Below, one piece after another: positions 31,706 through 42,539 of a stretch of DNA of 64,000 nucleotides (within the stretch, counting starts at the first letter, position 1; each line of letters begins with the position of its first letter). The notes under the pieces are model-generated. The model searched no databases. It had not been told where the DNA came from and saw only the letters and a program-made list of their open reading frames with translations. The translations under genes and the position numbers were made by a program. Source of the DNA: Miscanthus floridulus (taxonomy: Eukaryota > Streptophyta > Magnoliopsida > Poales > Poaceae); assembly GCF_019320115.1 (NCBI RefSeq), contig NC_089589.1, positions 26,450,487 through 26,514,486 on the forward strand, in the 5' to 3' direction.

Positions 31706-34700
31706 ATGGCCGACCCGAGAAATATGGATGAGGAGGAGTTGATGATGAATTTGATCAACACTGGCACTCAAGTTGCCGGCGATGATGGTGCTAAAAATAA
31801 CGTGCAAGAGGATGTAGATGACGGGAGTCAGTACTTAGCTCTTGAACAAAATGAGCAACAACATATTGGCCAAGTATATATTTTTTATTATTAGCTATAT
31901 ATATATATTATCATATGTCTTATGTGTGCTCATGACATTAAAAATAATGTTTATGTTTTGTAGCCCTCTGGATCGACATCAACAACTACAACGAAGAGTA
32001 AAAATGTTCGAGGTCCCAAAAAGCCATTAGAGGGTCGCTTCATCATCTCGGAGTTCAATGTGGATACAGGAGAACCGGGGGGGCCGAATAAAATGAAATT
32101 TGTGCACCACTGTGGTTACCTTGTACGGGACCGGCTCCCGATTAGTACCCGTGAATGGAAGAAGAAGACCAATGCTCCTCATATCAGTTTTGTCTCCGAT
32201 CGTGACAAGGCGTTAATTTGGAATGATGTCTTGGTACATTTCACGCTCCAAACAGATGATTATGATGATATAATAGATGGTGATGAATTGAAGGAGCGAG
32301 TTAGGGATTGGGCAATGAAGAAGATGGCCACCCAGTTTCAGACTTGGAAGAAACACCTATACACGACGTATGTCAAGAAGAACATAGCACCAGATTTTAC
32401 TGTCCCAGGCCCGATCTCAAAGCAGAGGCCCTATTGGGATGAGTTTGTACAGTACAAGACTTCAGAAGAGGGTGTGAGTCGGGTGATAAAGAACCAACGT
32501 AATGCCCAACAGAAGACATACCACCATACCTTGGGATCAGGTGGCTACCCGACTGCCATTAAGAAGTGGAACAAAATGGAAGCAGACCTTCTTGCCAAGG
32601 GTATCAGACCAGAATCACTCGAGTGGGGAGAACGTGCAAAGAATTGGTTTTTCGCTCATGGGGGAACACTAGACCAGGAGACAGGGAAGTGCGTTTATGG
32701 CGCAAGACTGCAAGAAGCAGCAGAAAGATTGTTTTATGCTCAGAGAGCTGCTGCTAGTGGTGAGTTTAGGCCCAACAGAGAGAAGGATGAGCTGACATAC
32801 GCCATCGGGACTATTGAACATGGTGGCCGAACTAGAGGCAAAGGAAGTGTCTCGTGGGAGCATAGATTCCCTCAGGACAGACCTTCCTACAGAAGTCGCC
32901 AGAGAAAGAAGGAAGAAGAGGCACACCGGCTCCAGAGGTTGGAGGAAGCGGTGCGTGAAGCACAGGAGCGGGAAAAAAACCTTGAAGCGAGAATGCAGGA
33001 GGAAATCAAAAGGCAAGTGCAAATAGCAGTGAGTGCAAGCAAGCAGGCATCAGAGCCAGGAATCAACATTAGCCAATCTGTTCAGTTGAAAAGCAGCTGC
33101 GCTTCCACGGAGATACCAAATCAAGGGGACACAGGACTGCGCTTCCCTGTGGATGACGTCACTGAACCTTGTACAACGTGTGAGCTACACATTCCGAAGG
33201 AGAATTCCACAATCAAGGTGGCTATCGGTCTTGTTAATCCTATCGACCGAACCAAGACACCAAGGATTCATGGGAATATAATCCAAGAAGGATATGCCAC
33301 CATCTCGGTAGATAAAGCTGAAAAAGGTTTTAGTGATTTGCCTCTTGACATTCCTGGAGGTGATGGCGAGAAGACTCTAGGAGAAGCGGAGAAGACATTC
33401 ATTCTATGGCGCAAGCGCTACATCATCATTCCAGGGATGTCGGCTCCACCTCCTTCTGAACTACCTCACCATAGGTACGTGCGGATGAAAACACTACATC
33501 ATTAATTTGTATTGGCTTAAATAATTAACAATCTGCTCATAATAATATGTCATTCCTTTTTTTGTAGCAGATCCTCCCCCAACCTAAATCCAATTGTTCA
33601 ATCGCCAGATCATCATAGTGCTCTGTACGATGACATTGTGTTGGAAGACGAGGCTGCATCCACACCCTCTCCAAGGAGGTCTCCAACGCCACAGCCGCCA
33701 CCTCCAAGGAGGTCTCCAACGCCGCTGCCAACACCTCCAAGGAGGTCTCCAACGCCGCTGCCAACACCTCCAAGGAGGTCTCCAACGCCTCCCCCGCCCC
33801 CGCCTACCAAGAAGCCTAGCAAGAGGCCAGCCCCTCAAACGAAGAATCAGTCCCCGCCTGCAAAGAAAGCCACCGTGAAACCAAGGGCTATTCCCAAAAT
33901 AATATCTGAAGAGAAGGAAGAAGGAACTGATGCATATAAAAAAGACATGTCTAGATTCTATGACAAACTTAAAATGAATCAAGAAGCAAGGAGAAACCCA
34001 GAGAAACCGTACTTCTTCGTAGCTCCGGATATTTTAAGAAAAAAGGTGACTTCTTACCAGCATCAACAGCGGGAATCTCGTAAGCCGTCCAAATCAACGT
34101 TATCAGACTATGACCGCACTCTCACCAAGTCAATTGAGGCGGCACAGAAAAAGAAGCGGGCAGGGAAAGGAGTTGCCCAACTCGGACAACAAGCGCACCA
34201 ATCAATCCCCCCGCTAGTTGTTGGTAATGAATATGGTTCGAATTTAGGATTAATGCATCAGGCAAACATACCTCCGGATGTCGATTTGGATCACCTTGGT
34301 GAATTTCTTGATGAGACTGGTCTCGACCTTTACCAGATGTTTGGTGATGGAAAAATTGAGAGTGCGGCGGAGGTTGATATTTGGAAGAAAAAATTTGTAC
34401 TAGGCCAGAGTCTATACAACCCTCAAGCCTTATCTGATCTGGGGACGCAAATGTACCTGCTAAACAAGTGGTACATGCAGGCGTCTACCAGTGGAGACTT
34501 CTGCGTTGGTGTCAGAATTAGAGACGAACATTGGTTCCGTGGCGATGATGTTATGTATGTTGACTTTGCAGAATTTCATCAACTATGCCACCTTACCTCT
34601 CTGGACAAAGTTATCATTAGCTGCTATTGCCTGTAAGTAATAATTCTTTCGATCTATTATTAAACTCATCATATGTGTGCATATGCATATAAATTATCCT

Positions 34701-35726
34701 AACAAGTACTATATATATGCAGATTTACAATGACAGAGCTCAGAAAGGAAGGCTGCAATGAAATTGGTTTTGTTGATCCCCATATAGTATTCAAAGACCC
34801 AATTACTCCAATGACTAATTGGAAGTCTGAGTCAGAGAGTAACATCATGAACTTCTTAGTGAACCAACGCCACAAGAAGGATATACTCTTTCCCTATAAC
34901 TTCAAGTGAGTGTTAATCATGTCGATCATAGCCTTAATGGCTCATATGTTGATTCTAGTTAATTAATGAGTGTTATGCGTTATATCCTATAAACACATGC
35001 AGCAATCACTGGATATTGATGGACATCGATCTGGTGAAAAGTCACTTGATAATCTATGACTCGATGAGAAAACCACAACAAGACTACCAAGATATGATAG
35101 ATATTATCCAGAGGTAATTTCGGGATCTCTAGCAACTATATATACACACAAACATGATGATTAACTATATCTGATGACGTGGCAAATTTTTTATTGGGCA
35201 GTGTTTGGAAAACCTTTATTGAGAAGCAACACATGGAAAAATGCAAAGCGCCACTGAATGTAATCCCATTGAAAGTAAGTCCCCTGAATCGCATCATCTT
35301 TATTAATTAAACATATAGCTTTCACCGGATCACCAGATTGGATGACAAATCTTTTTCTCGTAAAGTGGTGTCTGAGGCAGGAACAGGGGAACAACTACTG
35401 TGGTTACTATGTTTGCAAGTTTATCAAGGTGCTCTCCCAAAGAACTCCTACAGAGAGACTCAAAGTACGTTAAAAATACACTATATATTCATTTAATTAT
35501 TATTATTGATTGTGTTACTATGTCTTTATATATATATATATGTACATATATTAATTTATTTTCCTTTAATTCAAACCTGTAGACTCGATGGTTGGAGGAA
35601 AAGGTCATACGGCAAGACCAAATCAAAGCAATTCAAGAGTCTATAGCCGGATTTTTTAATGAGCAGGTCATCGATTCCAAGGGCGAGTTCTACTTCGACC
35701 CAACACTGCCATTGAAGCCAAGCTAG
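31706..35726 (+). CDS. TNP1-like CACTA protein with C-terminal Ulp1-like protease domain
   Basis: Eight exons in consistent phase: 31706-31873, 31964-33474, 33571-34632, 34723-34905, 35003-35113, 35202-35274, 35366-35464 and 35583-35726; 1116 residues. Exon 2 has a transposase_24/TNP1-like region (FVHHCGYLVRDRLPISTREW, YKTSEEGVSRVIKNQRNAQQ) and a long Arg/Glu-rich coiled coil. Exon 3 begins with a Pro-rich RRSPTPLPTPP repeat. Exons 4-8 form a C48 (Ulp1/SUMO-protease-like) domain: His977 in NNHWILMDID, Asp994 in LIIYDSM, Gln1043 and Cys1048 in QGNNYCGYYVCKF. Such proteins bind subterminal repeats, and the protease may act on SUMO-like conjugates (inference). The exon 3 acceptor is a TAGCAG tandem site, allowing two isoforms differing by one residue. 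Everything needed for activity appears present. Confidence 0.85.
33671..33802 (+). repeat. 33-bp coding tandem repeat (Pro-rich)
   Basis: CCAAGGAGGTCTCCAACGCC recurs at 33671, 33704, 33737 and 33770, encoding RRSPTP units in the TNP1-like protein. Confidence 0.95.
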
Positions 35727-35850
35727 AGGATGAGAAGAAACTTGTTATGTCACAACAACTATAATGCAATCTTTTGTAATATATGCACATGAAATAATAT
35801 AATGTAAAATACACATATGCATGCATGCATGTAAATATATATATGATGCA

Positions 35851-35852
<2 letters not shown>

Positions 35853-35883
<31 letters not shown>
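35853..35883. repeat. short (TA)n microsatellite
   Basis: Run of TA dinucleotides in the 3' flank of the TNP1-like gene, following TGCATGCA words. Confidence 0.9.
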
Positions 35884-35885
<2 letters not shown>

Positions 35886-36042
35886 CTATGCTTGAATTGT
35901 GTGATTTAATACGTTCATTGTGCTTGAACCGAAACATACTATATGCGCATATAAATGTATAATTAGCAGCGTACAATACGACTTCGAAAACCTATTTTGA
36001 AAAGAAAACAAAAAAATGAAAAGAAAAGAAAAAAGAAAAAAA

Positions 36043-36266
36043 CCTTTAGTCCCGGTTCGTATTACCAACCGGGACTAAAGGTGCCGGCCATCGTGGCATG
36101 TCAGGAGGCACCTTTAGTCCCGGTTGGTGTTACCCACCGGGACTAAAGGTCCTCCTTTAGTCCCGGTTCCTGACCCGGGACTAAAGGACCCCCCCTTTAG
36201 TCCCGGATGCTTGCTCCCGGGTGGGGAACCGGGACTAGAGGGGGTTCCCCACCGGGAGTAAAGCTC
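36043..36266. repeat. right subterminal repeats of the CACTA element
   Basis: Inverted copies of CCTTTAGTCCCGGTTGGT and its complement, ending near the right terminus; same unit as the left end. Confidence 0.85.
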
Positions 36267-36296
36267 GGTTCTCTACCAGTGGGGATAGTACCTCCT

Positions 36297-36453
36297 GTTC
36301 AACAAGTTGCACCATATATATTCCCCGGAAAATAAATACAGAACATGTAGAACAAGTTGCATCATATATATATACTCAGAACATGTAGAACAAGTTTTGA
36401 ATCTATGCTCGTCGCCAGGATCCATGGCTCCGAGCTCGGAGCCGAGATCCACG
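36297..36453. repeat. right foldback arm of copy 2
   Basis: Same as 21730-21886 (GTTCAACAAGTTGCACC to GAGATCCACG). It closes the foldback copy that the CACTA element split. Confidence 0.85.
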
Positions 36454-36988
36454 TTCGATTGCTGCCGGGAGGAGCGGAGCAGAGCAGGCGCCGGCGAGAC
36501 GAGGAGAGGGAAAGAGGGGAAGGAAGGAGCGGTGGGGAAAATATCTGCAATATTTTTTCCGCGCGGTGGGCGCCACGTCAGCGACGACGGGGTGGGGAGC
36601 GAGCCGAGATCATCGTCGTGGATGAAATAAAAGCCGGAGGAGAGGCGTGGGGTGGAAATGGCCCTGGCCCCAAACAACAACAAAGTACCACGCCACCACC
36701 GAGATATTTTCATCTGCCCTCGCCTCCCCTCCGTTGTCCTCCGGGCTTTTCCTCCGCGCCCGCTGTTGAATTTAGATATTTTGGGTGCCCGATTTTTCCT
36801 TCATTTTTTTTGTTTCCATGGTGCGTGCACGTGCAAGTGCAAGCTGGTCCGGCATGCTGATGCTTCTCTCTGAGGGATGGGGATATTTGGTGGTCGCTCG
36901 TGGGCTCGTGGCCTCTCATTTTGGGGTCTAGTATATAGGCGTGGAAAAAGCATGCGGGGGCAGGGCGATTCGCTCGCCGTCGTGGTCC
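36454..36988 (-). repeat. PRR promoter copy P5
   Basis: Begins TTCGATTGCTGCC just outside the PRR start codon, keeps the leader evening element (36538-36546) and the second evening-type site (36702-36710), one intact G-box of two, and ends at the T insertion point. Confidence 0.9.
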
Positions 36989-37227
36989 AATTTTTTACAA
37001 TTTGGTTCTTTTATTTTAAAGAATATTTACGTTTGGTCTCCTGAGAGACGTAAACCCATCGTTGACCCTGGGGTCGACGCCAGGACTCATTGCTCCGAGG
37101 TAACACGTCTCGACGCCACAGATCTTGGCTCCGAGATGCCTGGCCGTGCACAGCAGGGCATTCTAGGTGGCGTTGACGTGACCGGTACCTCGGAGCCATA
37201 GATCTTGGCTCCGAGCTCGGAGCCGAG
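36989..37227. repeat. MULE-MITE-like half element T, copy 2
   Basis: Near identical to 19999-20237 and in the same place relative to the promoter copy and the foldback arm. Confidence 0.7.
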
Positions 37228-38798
37228 CGTGGATCTCGGCTCCGAGCTCGGAGCCATGGATCCTGGCACCGAGCATAGATTCAAATCTTGTTCTACATGT
37301 TCTGAGTATATATATATGATGCAACTTGTTCTACATGTTCTGTATTTATTTCCCGGGGAATATATATGGTGCAACTTGTTGAACTGGAGGGGTACGCGCG
37401 TCTGCTGATCCAAGAACGAATTAGCCATGACATGGTGCCGTATCACTTCAAGGCATCCATGAATCATCTAATCATGCAGGATGCCACGACGCAAGGTGAT
37501 TTTGTTGCTGAAGTGCTCTGGGTCATGGCTGCAATCTTTCAAGGAAGTCACAGTATGCGCTTCACCGTCGAGACGCTCGGCAATCATCCAGCTACTCACG
37601 GTCAAGTGCTATGAAAGCCATCCGAGATAGCCTCCTCCTCCTCCGTTTCATGCTGACACATGTAGATAGCTCAGAGCATATACCATGCAAACTCCCTTCT
37701 TTCCAATTCTTTAATCCTCCTAAAGTTTTGTTTGTGTATTCATTTCAATCCACATGTGTTAGAGTGAAATGGAATGAAATTTAGTTTAATTCCACTCCAA
37801 ACCACTTCGACACGTGTGGATTGAGACGAATACGGCCCCGTTCGGCTCGCTGAAACTTAGCTGAAACTGGCTGAAAAATACTGTTTTGGCTGAATTATTG
37901 TGAGAGAAAACTACTGTTCCGGTTGAAAAAACTAGCTAAATAGTGCGGATTATAAGGTAAACCGAACATGATGTACGTGTGCATCAAACAAGACGTCAGA
38001 ATAACATGCAGCCTCATAACTTTATGGGTTTGGTCTAAATAGCCTTCAAAATAGGAGTAATCCATCCCGAATGGCCTTTTGCGTATCCACTCACGTAACA
38101 TCCTCCTGCGCCAAGTCTGCCATGCACATGCATTTAAATTTTCCTTACTCGCCCGTACCAAAGCCATGCATGCGTACATCAGCACCAATAACAAACGGTT
38201 TGCTTTCCTTCTCGAGCTTCGTCAAACAAATCATGTTCTATCCGGACGGCATGCCGTGCGTACTCGAATCATCGAGCTACTCACTCCATCCTAAAATATA
38301 AAGGATCTAGAGTTTAAAAGTTGTACCAAAATACAAGCTATTTTGGATCTCCACACCCCCCTATTCTATATTTCTTTGAAAGAAAGTATTTAAATTCCTT
38401 TTAAACTTGATCACTCAAAACTGCGGGCTAGTAATAACTAAGAAAAAGGAAAAACTCCAAAATACTACCCTCAAGTATGGCCTATGTCCAAATAATCTCA
38501 TAAACTATCGTTTGGTTCGGCCTACTGCTCTTAATTATTTCATTTCAGTTGGTCCAACTTACCTCTCAACAAGATTTTTTTTGTTTCTCCATATTCAAGT
38601 TGATTTTTAATTTCAAATTTTGTGAGGTGATAGTACCTCCTGTTTAACAAGTTGCACCATATATATTCCCCGGGAAATAAATACAGAACATGTAGAACAA
38701 GTTGCATCATATATATATACTCAGAACATGTAGAACAAGTTTTGAATCTATGCTCGGCGCCAGGATCCATGGCTCCGAGCTTGGAGCCGAGATCCACG
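37228..38798. mobile_element. foldback-type element, copy 3
   Basis: Arms 37228-37384 and 38642-38798 are inverted copies of about 157 bp. The interior matches 20469-21729. It carries the 82-codon frame at 37366-37614. Confidence 0.75.
37366..37614 (+). CDS. 82-codon open frame, second copy
   Basis: Same predicted product as 20450-20698 (MVQLVELEGY ... ATHGQVL). Not recognised as any family; listed because the frame is kept in both copies. Confidence 0.3.
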   Translation: MVQLVELEGYARLLIQERISHDMVPYHFKASMNHLIMQDATTQGDFVAEVLWVMAAIFQGSHSMRFTVETLGNHPATHGQVL

Positions 38799-39244
38799 TT
38801 TGATTGCTGCCGGGAGGAGCGGAGCAGAGCAGGAGCCGCGAGACGAGGAGAGGGAAAGAGGGGAAGGAAGGAGCGGTGGGGAAAATATCTGCAATATTTT
38901 TTCCGCGCGGTGGGAGCCACGTCAGCGACGACGGGGCGGGGAGCGAGCTGAGATCAACGTCGTGGATGAAATAAAAGTCGGAGGAGAGGCGTGGGGTGGA
39001 AATGGCCCTGGCCCCAAACAACAACTACCGCGCCACCACCGAGATATTTTCCTCCGCCCTCGCCTCTCCTCCGTTGTCCTCCAGGCTTTTCCTCCCGCGC
39101 CCGCTGTTGAATTTAGATATTTCAGGTGCCCGATTTTTCCTTCATTTTTTTGTTTCCATGGCACGTGCACGTGCAAGTGCAAGCTGTTCCGGCATGCTGA
39201 TGCTTCTCTCTGAGGGATGGGGATATTTGGTGGTCGCTCGTGGC
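38799..39244 (-). repeat. PRR promoter copy P6
   Basis: Begins TTTGATTGCTGCC, with the leader evening element at 38882-38890, the second evening-type site at 39042-39050 and both G-boxes. It is interrupted at 39244 by a hAT-like element and resumes at 39927. Confidence 0.9.
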
Positions 39245-39926
39245 TAAGGATGGCAACTGAGATGTACCCGTCGGGTATCGCCGGAACGTTCTCTTCCCCG
39301 CTACGGAGAATTCATCCCGTCCCTGTCCCCGTTAACTATCTCGGGTATAGATTCTTGCTCATCCCCGTACCTGTCGGGCATCGGTCGGGTAACAGATACC
39401 CGACGGGTACTGCATACCCGATAAACAAGGACACTTGGGGTCGCAGCTTTGCAATCAGAGACGTTTCTTCTTCACCCGGGTATAAGTGTCGGAGTCTCGG
39501 AGATGCCGAGAAGGAGCGAGGTTGCGAGGAGGACGAGCAAAGGTGGCAGAGAGACCGAACTGAGGAAACGACGGGCACAAGCGCTCATGAGGCAGGCGTG
39601 CTTGTGCTACTGGTGGAGATGGTGAGAAAAAATTGAACTAGGGTTCCTAGAACACACAAACTATATATATGATTATTCAGATTTGGGCCAAAATACCTAT
39701 GTTGAGCTTCTTTAGGCCTAATACTCGCATGACAGCTCAAATAGTCGGGTTCCCCAACGGGTAACGGGGACGAGTAAACAGGGAACGTTCCCGTACCCGC
39801 TATACCCGTCGGGGATGGATTCTTGCCCATTTAGATGCCTGCGGGTAAAGATATGATCCCATCCCCGTCCCCTAATAGATCAAATACCCGTCGGGTATCG
39901 GGTATCGGGCCCCGTTGCCATCTTTA
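39245..39926. mobile_element. non-autonomous hAT-like element with 8-bp TSD
   Basis: 682 bp with inverted ends TAAGGATGGCAAC / GTTGCCATCTTTA (one mismatch) and an exact 8-bp duplication CTCGTGGC (39237-39244, 39927-39934). The interior has many CCCGTCGGGTA-type palindromic words near both ends and no transposase. Confidence 0.9.
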
Positions 39927-40060
39927 CTCGTGGCCTCTCGTTTCGGGGTCTAGTATATAGGCGTTTCCATGGCGTGTGCACGTGCAAGCTGGTCCGGGAT
40001 GCTGATGCTTCTCTCTGAGGGATGGGGATATTTGGTGGTCGCTCGTGGCCTCTCGTTTCA
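39927..40060 (-). repeat. PRR promoter copy P7 (short tandem piece)
   Basis: After 39964 (TATATAGGCG) the text jumps back to TTTCCATGGCGTGTGCACG and repeats about 135 bp up to the same TATATAGGCG at about 40067-40078: a short tandem duplication at the end of P6. Confidence 0.8.
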
Positions 40061-41510
40061 GGGTCTAGTATATAGGCGTGGAAAAAGCACGCAGGGGCGG
40101 GGCGATTTGCTCGCCGTTGTGGCCCGTGGCCATCTAGCCCCAATCTACTTCTCCTCTCCTTTTGTTTTCCCTTTTTTATAGAAAAAACATTATGGTGAAT
40201 TTGTTTTTAAATAACAACATTCATAAATAACTACAAAGAAAATCTTTTTTCCAAGAATCACCAAATGTATGAGTATCTTACTTCAATGTATTACTCTTTC
40301 CTCTAGGAATGATAAATGGATTTGATCATAGGATAAATGTAAAGTAGATTGTAGCCACTAATTTCTCTTATAATATGTACTCAATTGCTAGAGAAACCAA
40401 TATCAACTCAGAGACACCTTGAATATATATAATTGTATTGTGCAAAGTTGACTAACTATTGGTCACAATTTGCAAAATTTCATCTTTTTTATCAAATATG
40501 TTTATCATTCCTAAATGGAAGGAGTATTAAGTGTTTAAGACCACCGTATGATTTGTAGTACTATTGCGCATATTTTTTTTATTAAAACAAAAAAGCCCAA
40601 GTGTACATATTGAGGTCATATATAATTTGTTTGTAGTTTTGTGTATCAATGGATGTAATAGGTATTGTTTTGTCAAGGAACCTATAGATCGAACCAAATA
40701 TACTTGTGATGGATTGCGAGGGTATGTACACGTAGCCATGTGCTATTTTCCTTATTCTAAATTGTTGATTGTAGATCATTTTGTTTTTTTAAGTGGACAT
40801 TGTATACTTAGTTGTATAACAAAAATTATATATCTCGAAAATCTAAATTCTTCTCACTGTTGGAAATAAGAAAAGCACTAGTTACAAAATAATGGTTGCT
40901 AAGGTTGCCGTGGCCAACTAAGGCCCTATTTAGCTTGAAGCTGCTAAAATCTAGACAGCTAAATTAGTTGCTAAATTTTAGCCACCCCTGTTTAGTTTGG
41001 TGGACTAAAAGAGCCTTTTAGTCCCTTTTAGTCATGGTGTTTAGATCCAAAGTGACTAAAAGGTGAGGTAGTCTAGGCTTTAGTCCCATTTAGCAAATCC
41101 CTTGGTGACTAGTTGGCTAAATGCCCTTTTAGTCCTATTTAATCGTAGTGTTCAGATAAAAAGTGACTAAATAAGACTAAAATTAGCCGGTTAAACTTTA
41201 GCAGCTCAATTTAAACACCCCCTAACCAAAGTTGAAGGAATAATAACTATTTTAGAATTCGTATGTGGTGGTGGTTCATCCGGCCCATGCGGCTTCCTAA
41301 TCCTATCGCCCACACTAGGAACCGTACGGCTCATGTTATTATGGGCATGTACACGGCAATGCAACAACGTTGCTTAGCCTATCCTCAATATGCTTAGGAT
41401 TTCACCTAAGTAGCTCCTCAAGAAGCCCTACTAAATAGGGGTGTTGTTGTATACACTTTATGACTTAGCACCTTTTGTAAATGCTAAGATAACTCAAGAT
41501 ATTTATTTTT
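40061..41510. repeat. segment R, copy 3
   Basis: Matches 16130-17536 and the extension at 19241-19425, but lacks the 120-bp MITE. It breaks at AAGATATTTATT, where copy 2 goes into a promoter copy and this one goes into retrotransposon sequence. Confidence 0.85.
40922..41222. mobile_element. Tourist-like MITE in segment R, copy 3
   Basis: Third copy of the 301-bp element, TAA on both sides. Confidence 0.75.
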
Positions 41511-41525
41511 TTGTACTAAAATAGT

Positions 41526-42420
41526 TGTCGGGTTCATAAATCCGGGGTTCCTCATGGACCTGCTTCCCAGCAAAAGCTCGACCCAGAAAACGATGTTGCG
41601 AATGACGTGCAACTCCTAGGCTGGCCCCAAAATGCCTAAATGACAGGCTAGAAGGGCGATCTATACTCCGTCTGGAAGGCCTCGCCAAAAAGAAACGACA
41701 CTCGCTTCCGACTCCGGCCCGCCTCTCCGACCGGAAGGCTTGGCCAAGGAGGAACGGCGCTCGCCTCCGACTCCGGTCCGCCTCTCTGACCGGAAGGCCT
41801 GGCACGGCGCTCGCTTTTGACTCCGGCCCGCCTCTCCGACCGGAAGGCCTGGCCAAGGAAAGGACAACGCTCGCTTCCGACCCCGGCCCGCCTCTCCAAC
41901 CAGAAGGCCTGGCCAAGGAGGAACGACGCTTGCTTCTGACTCCGACCCGCATCTCCGACCAGGGATGTGCCGAACCTTTGCTTATGGCTCTTCTTCGACT
42001 GACGCAGTCGAAGCCGACTGGGACCAATCGACCAGGGATGCCCGCTCGGTGAGGACCCAGGAAACAGTCATAGCAAGTAAGACAGGGCGCTCAAGTCAAT
42101 CGCAATACCAAGGACCGTACCCTGTGCACCTACAGGACAGTACCCTGTGCACCTACAGGACAGTACCGACAAAACATGTCAAAAGGGTGCCCTGCAACCT
42201 TCCAGGCATGTCAGAACCTAAGCAGTGTTGTGGGCGCCGACGTTTGCCCTATAGTGTTGCGGGCGCCATCAATTTCCCTACCAGGCGAACACGGCAAAAC
42301 CCCCCCACATGCCTCTAGGCATCAACAGTGTTGTGGGCGCCGTCATTTGCCACACATGGTTGTTGGGCTCAAACCTCATTGTGAGTAACATACATACTGT
42401 TATTTACTCGCTATTTACTA
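41526..42420 (+). repeat. 5' LTR of the Tat-type element (right limit approximate)
   Basis: Starts TGTCGGG. The right boundary and primer-binding site could not be fixed. It includes a ~60-bp tandem array at 41699-41962, two adjacent 24-bp units around 42116-42163 (CCTGTGCACCTACAGGACAG) and three GTTGTGGGCGCC-type words at 42226-42340. Confidence 0.5.
41699..41962. repeat. ~60-bp tandem repeat, about 4.5 units
   Basis: Unit includes GACTCCGGCCCGCCTCTCCG then ACCGGAAGGCCTGGCCAAGG; starts near 41701, 41760, 41811, 41870 and 41930, with one shortened unit. Confidence 0.85.
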
Positions 42421-42539
42421 TCTTCTGCTGATTCTCCGAAGGGACCCCGCTGTCCCTGTCGTGACTGCCATGCGACCGATTCCCCAACGGCCTCGCATCC
42501 CCTGTGGACGCATATGCTTAGGGGCTCTGAAGGATGCTA

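Larger units (their letters stand above)
23945..36281 (+). mobile_element. complete CACTA (En/Spm-type) DNA transposon
   Basis: 12,337 bp. The left end is CACTAGTAGAGAACAGA; the complement of the right end is CACTGGTAGAGAACCGA. The target duplication is GGG: the flanks read TGAGGGG|CACTA and CAGTG|GGGATAG, and the sister copies at 21709 and 38626 give the uninserted text. Both ends carry subterminal inverted repeats. Inside, all on the plus strand, are a GRF zinc-finger gene, a TNP2-type transposase gene and a TNP1-like/Ulp1 gene, each without a premature stop. The element is therefore a candidate autonomous copy. Confidence 0.95.
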
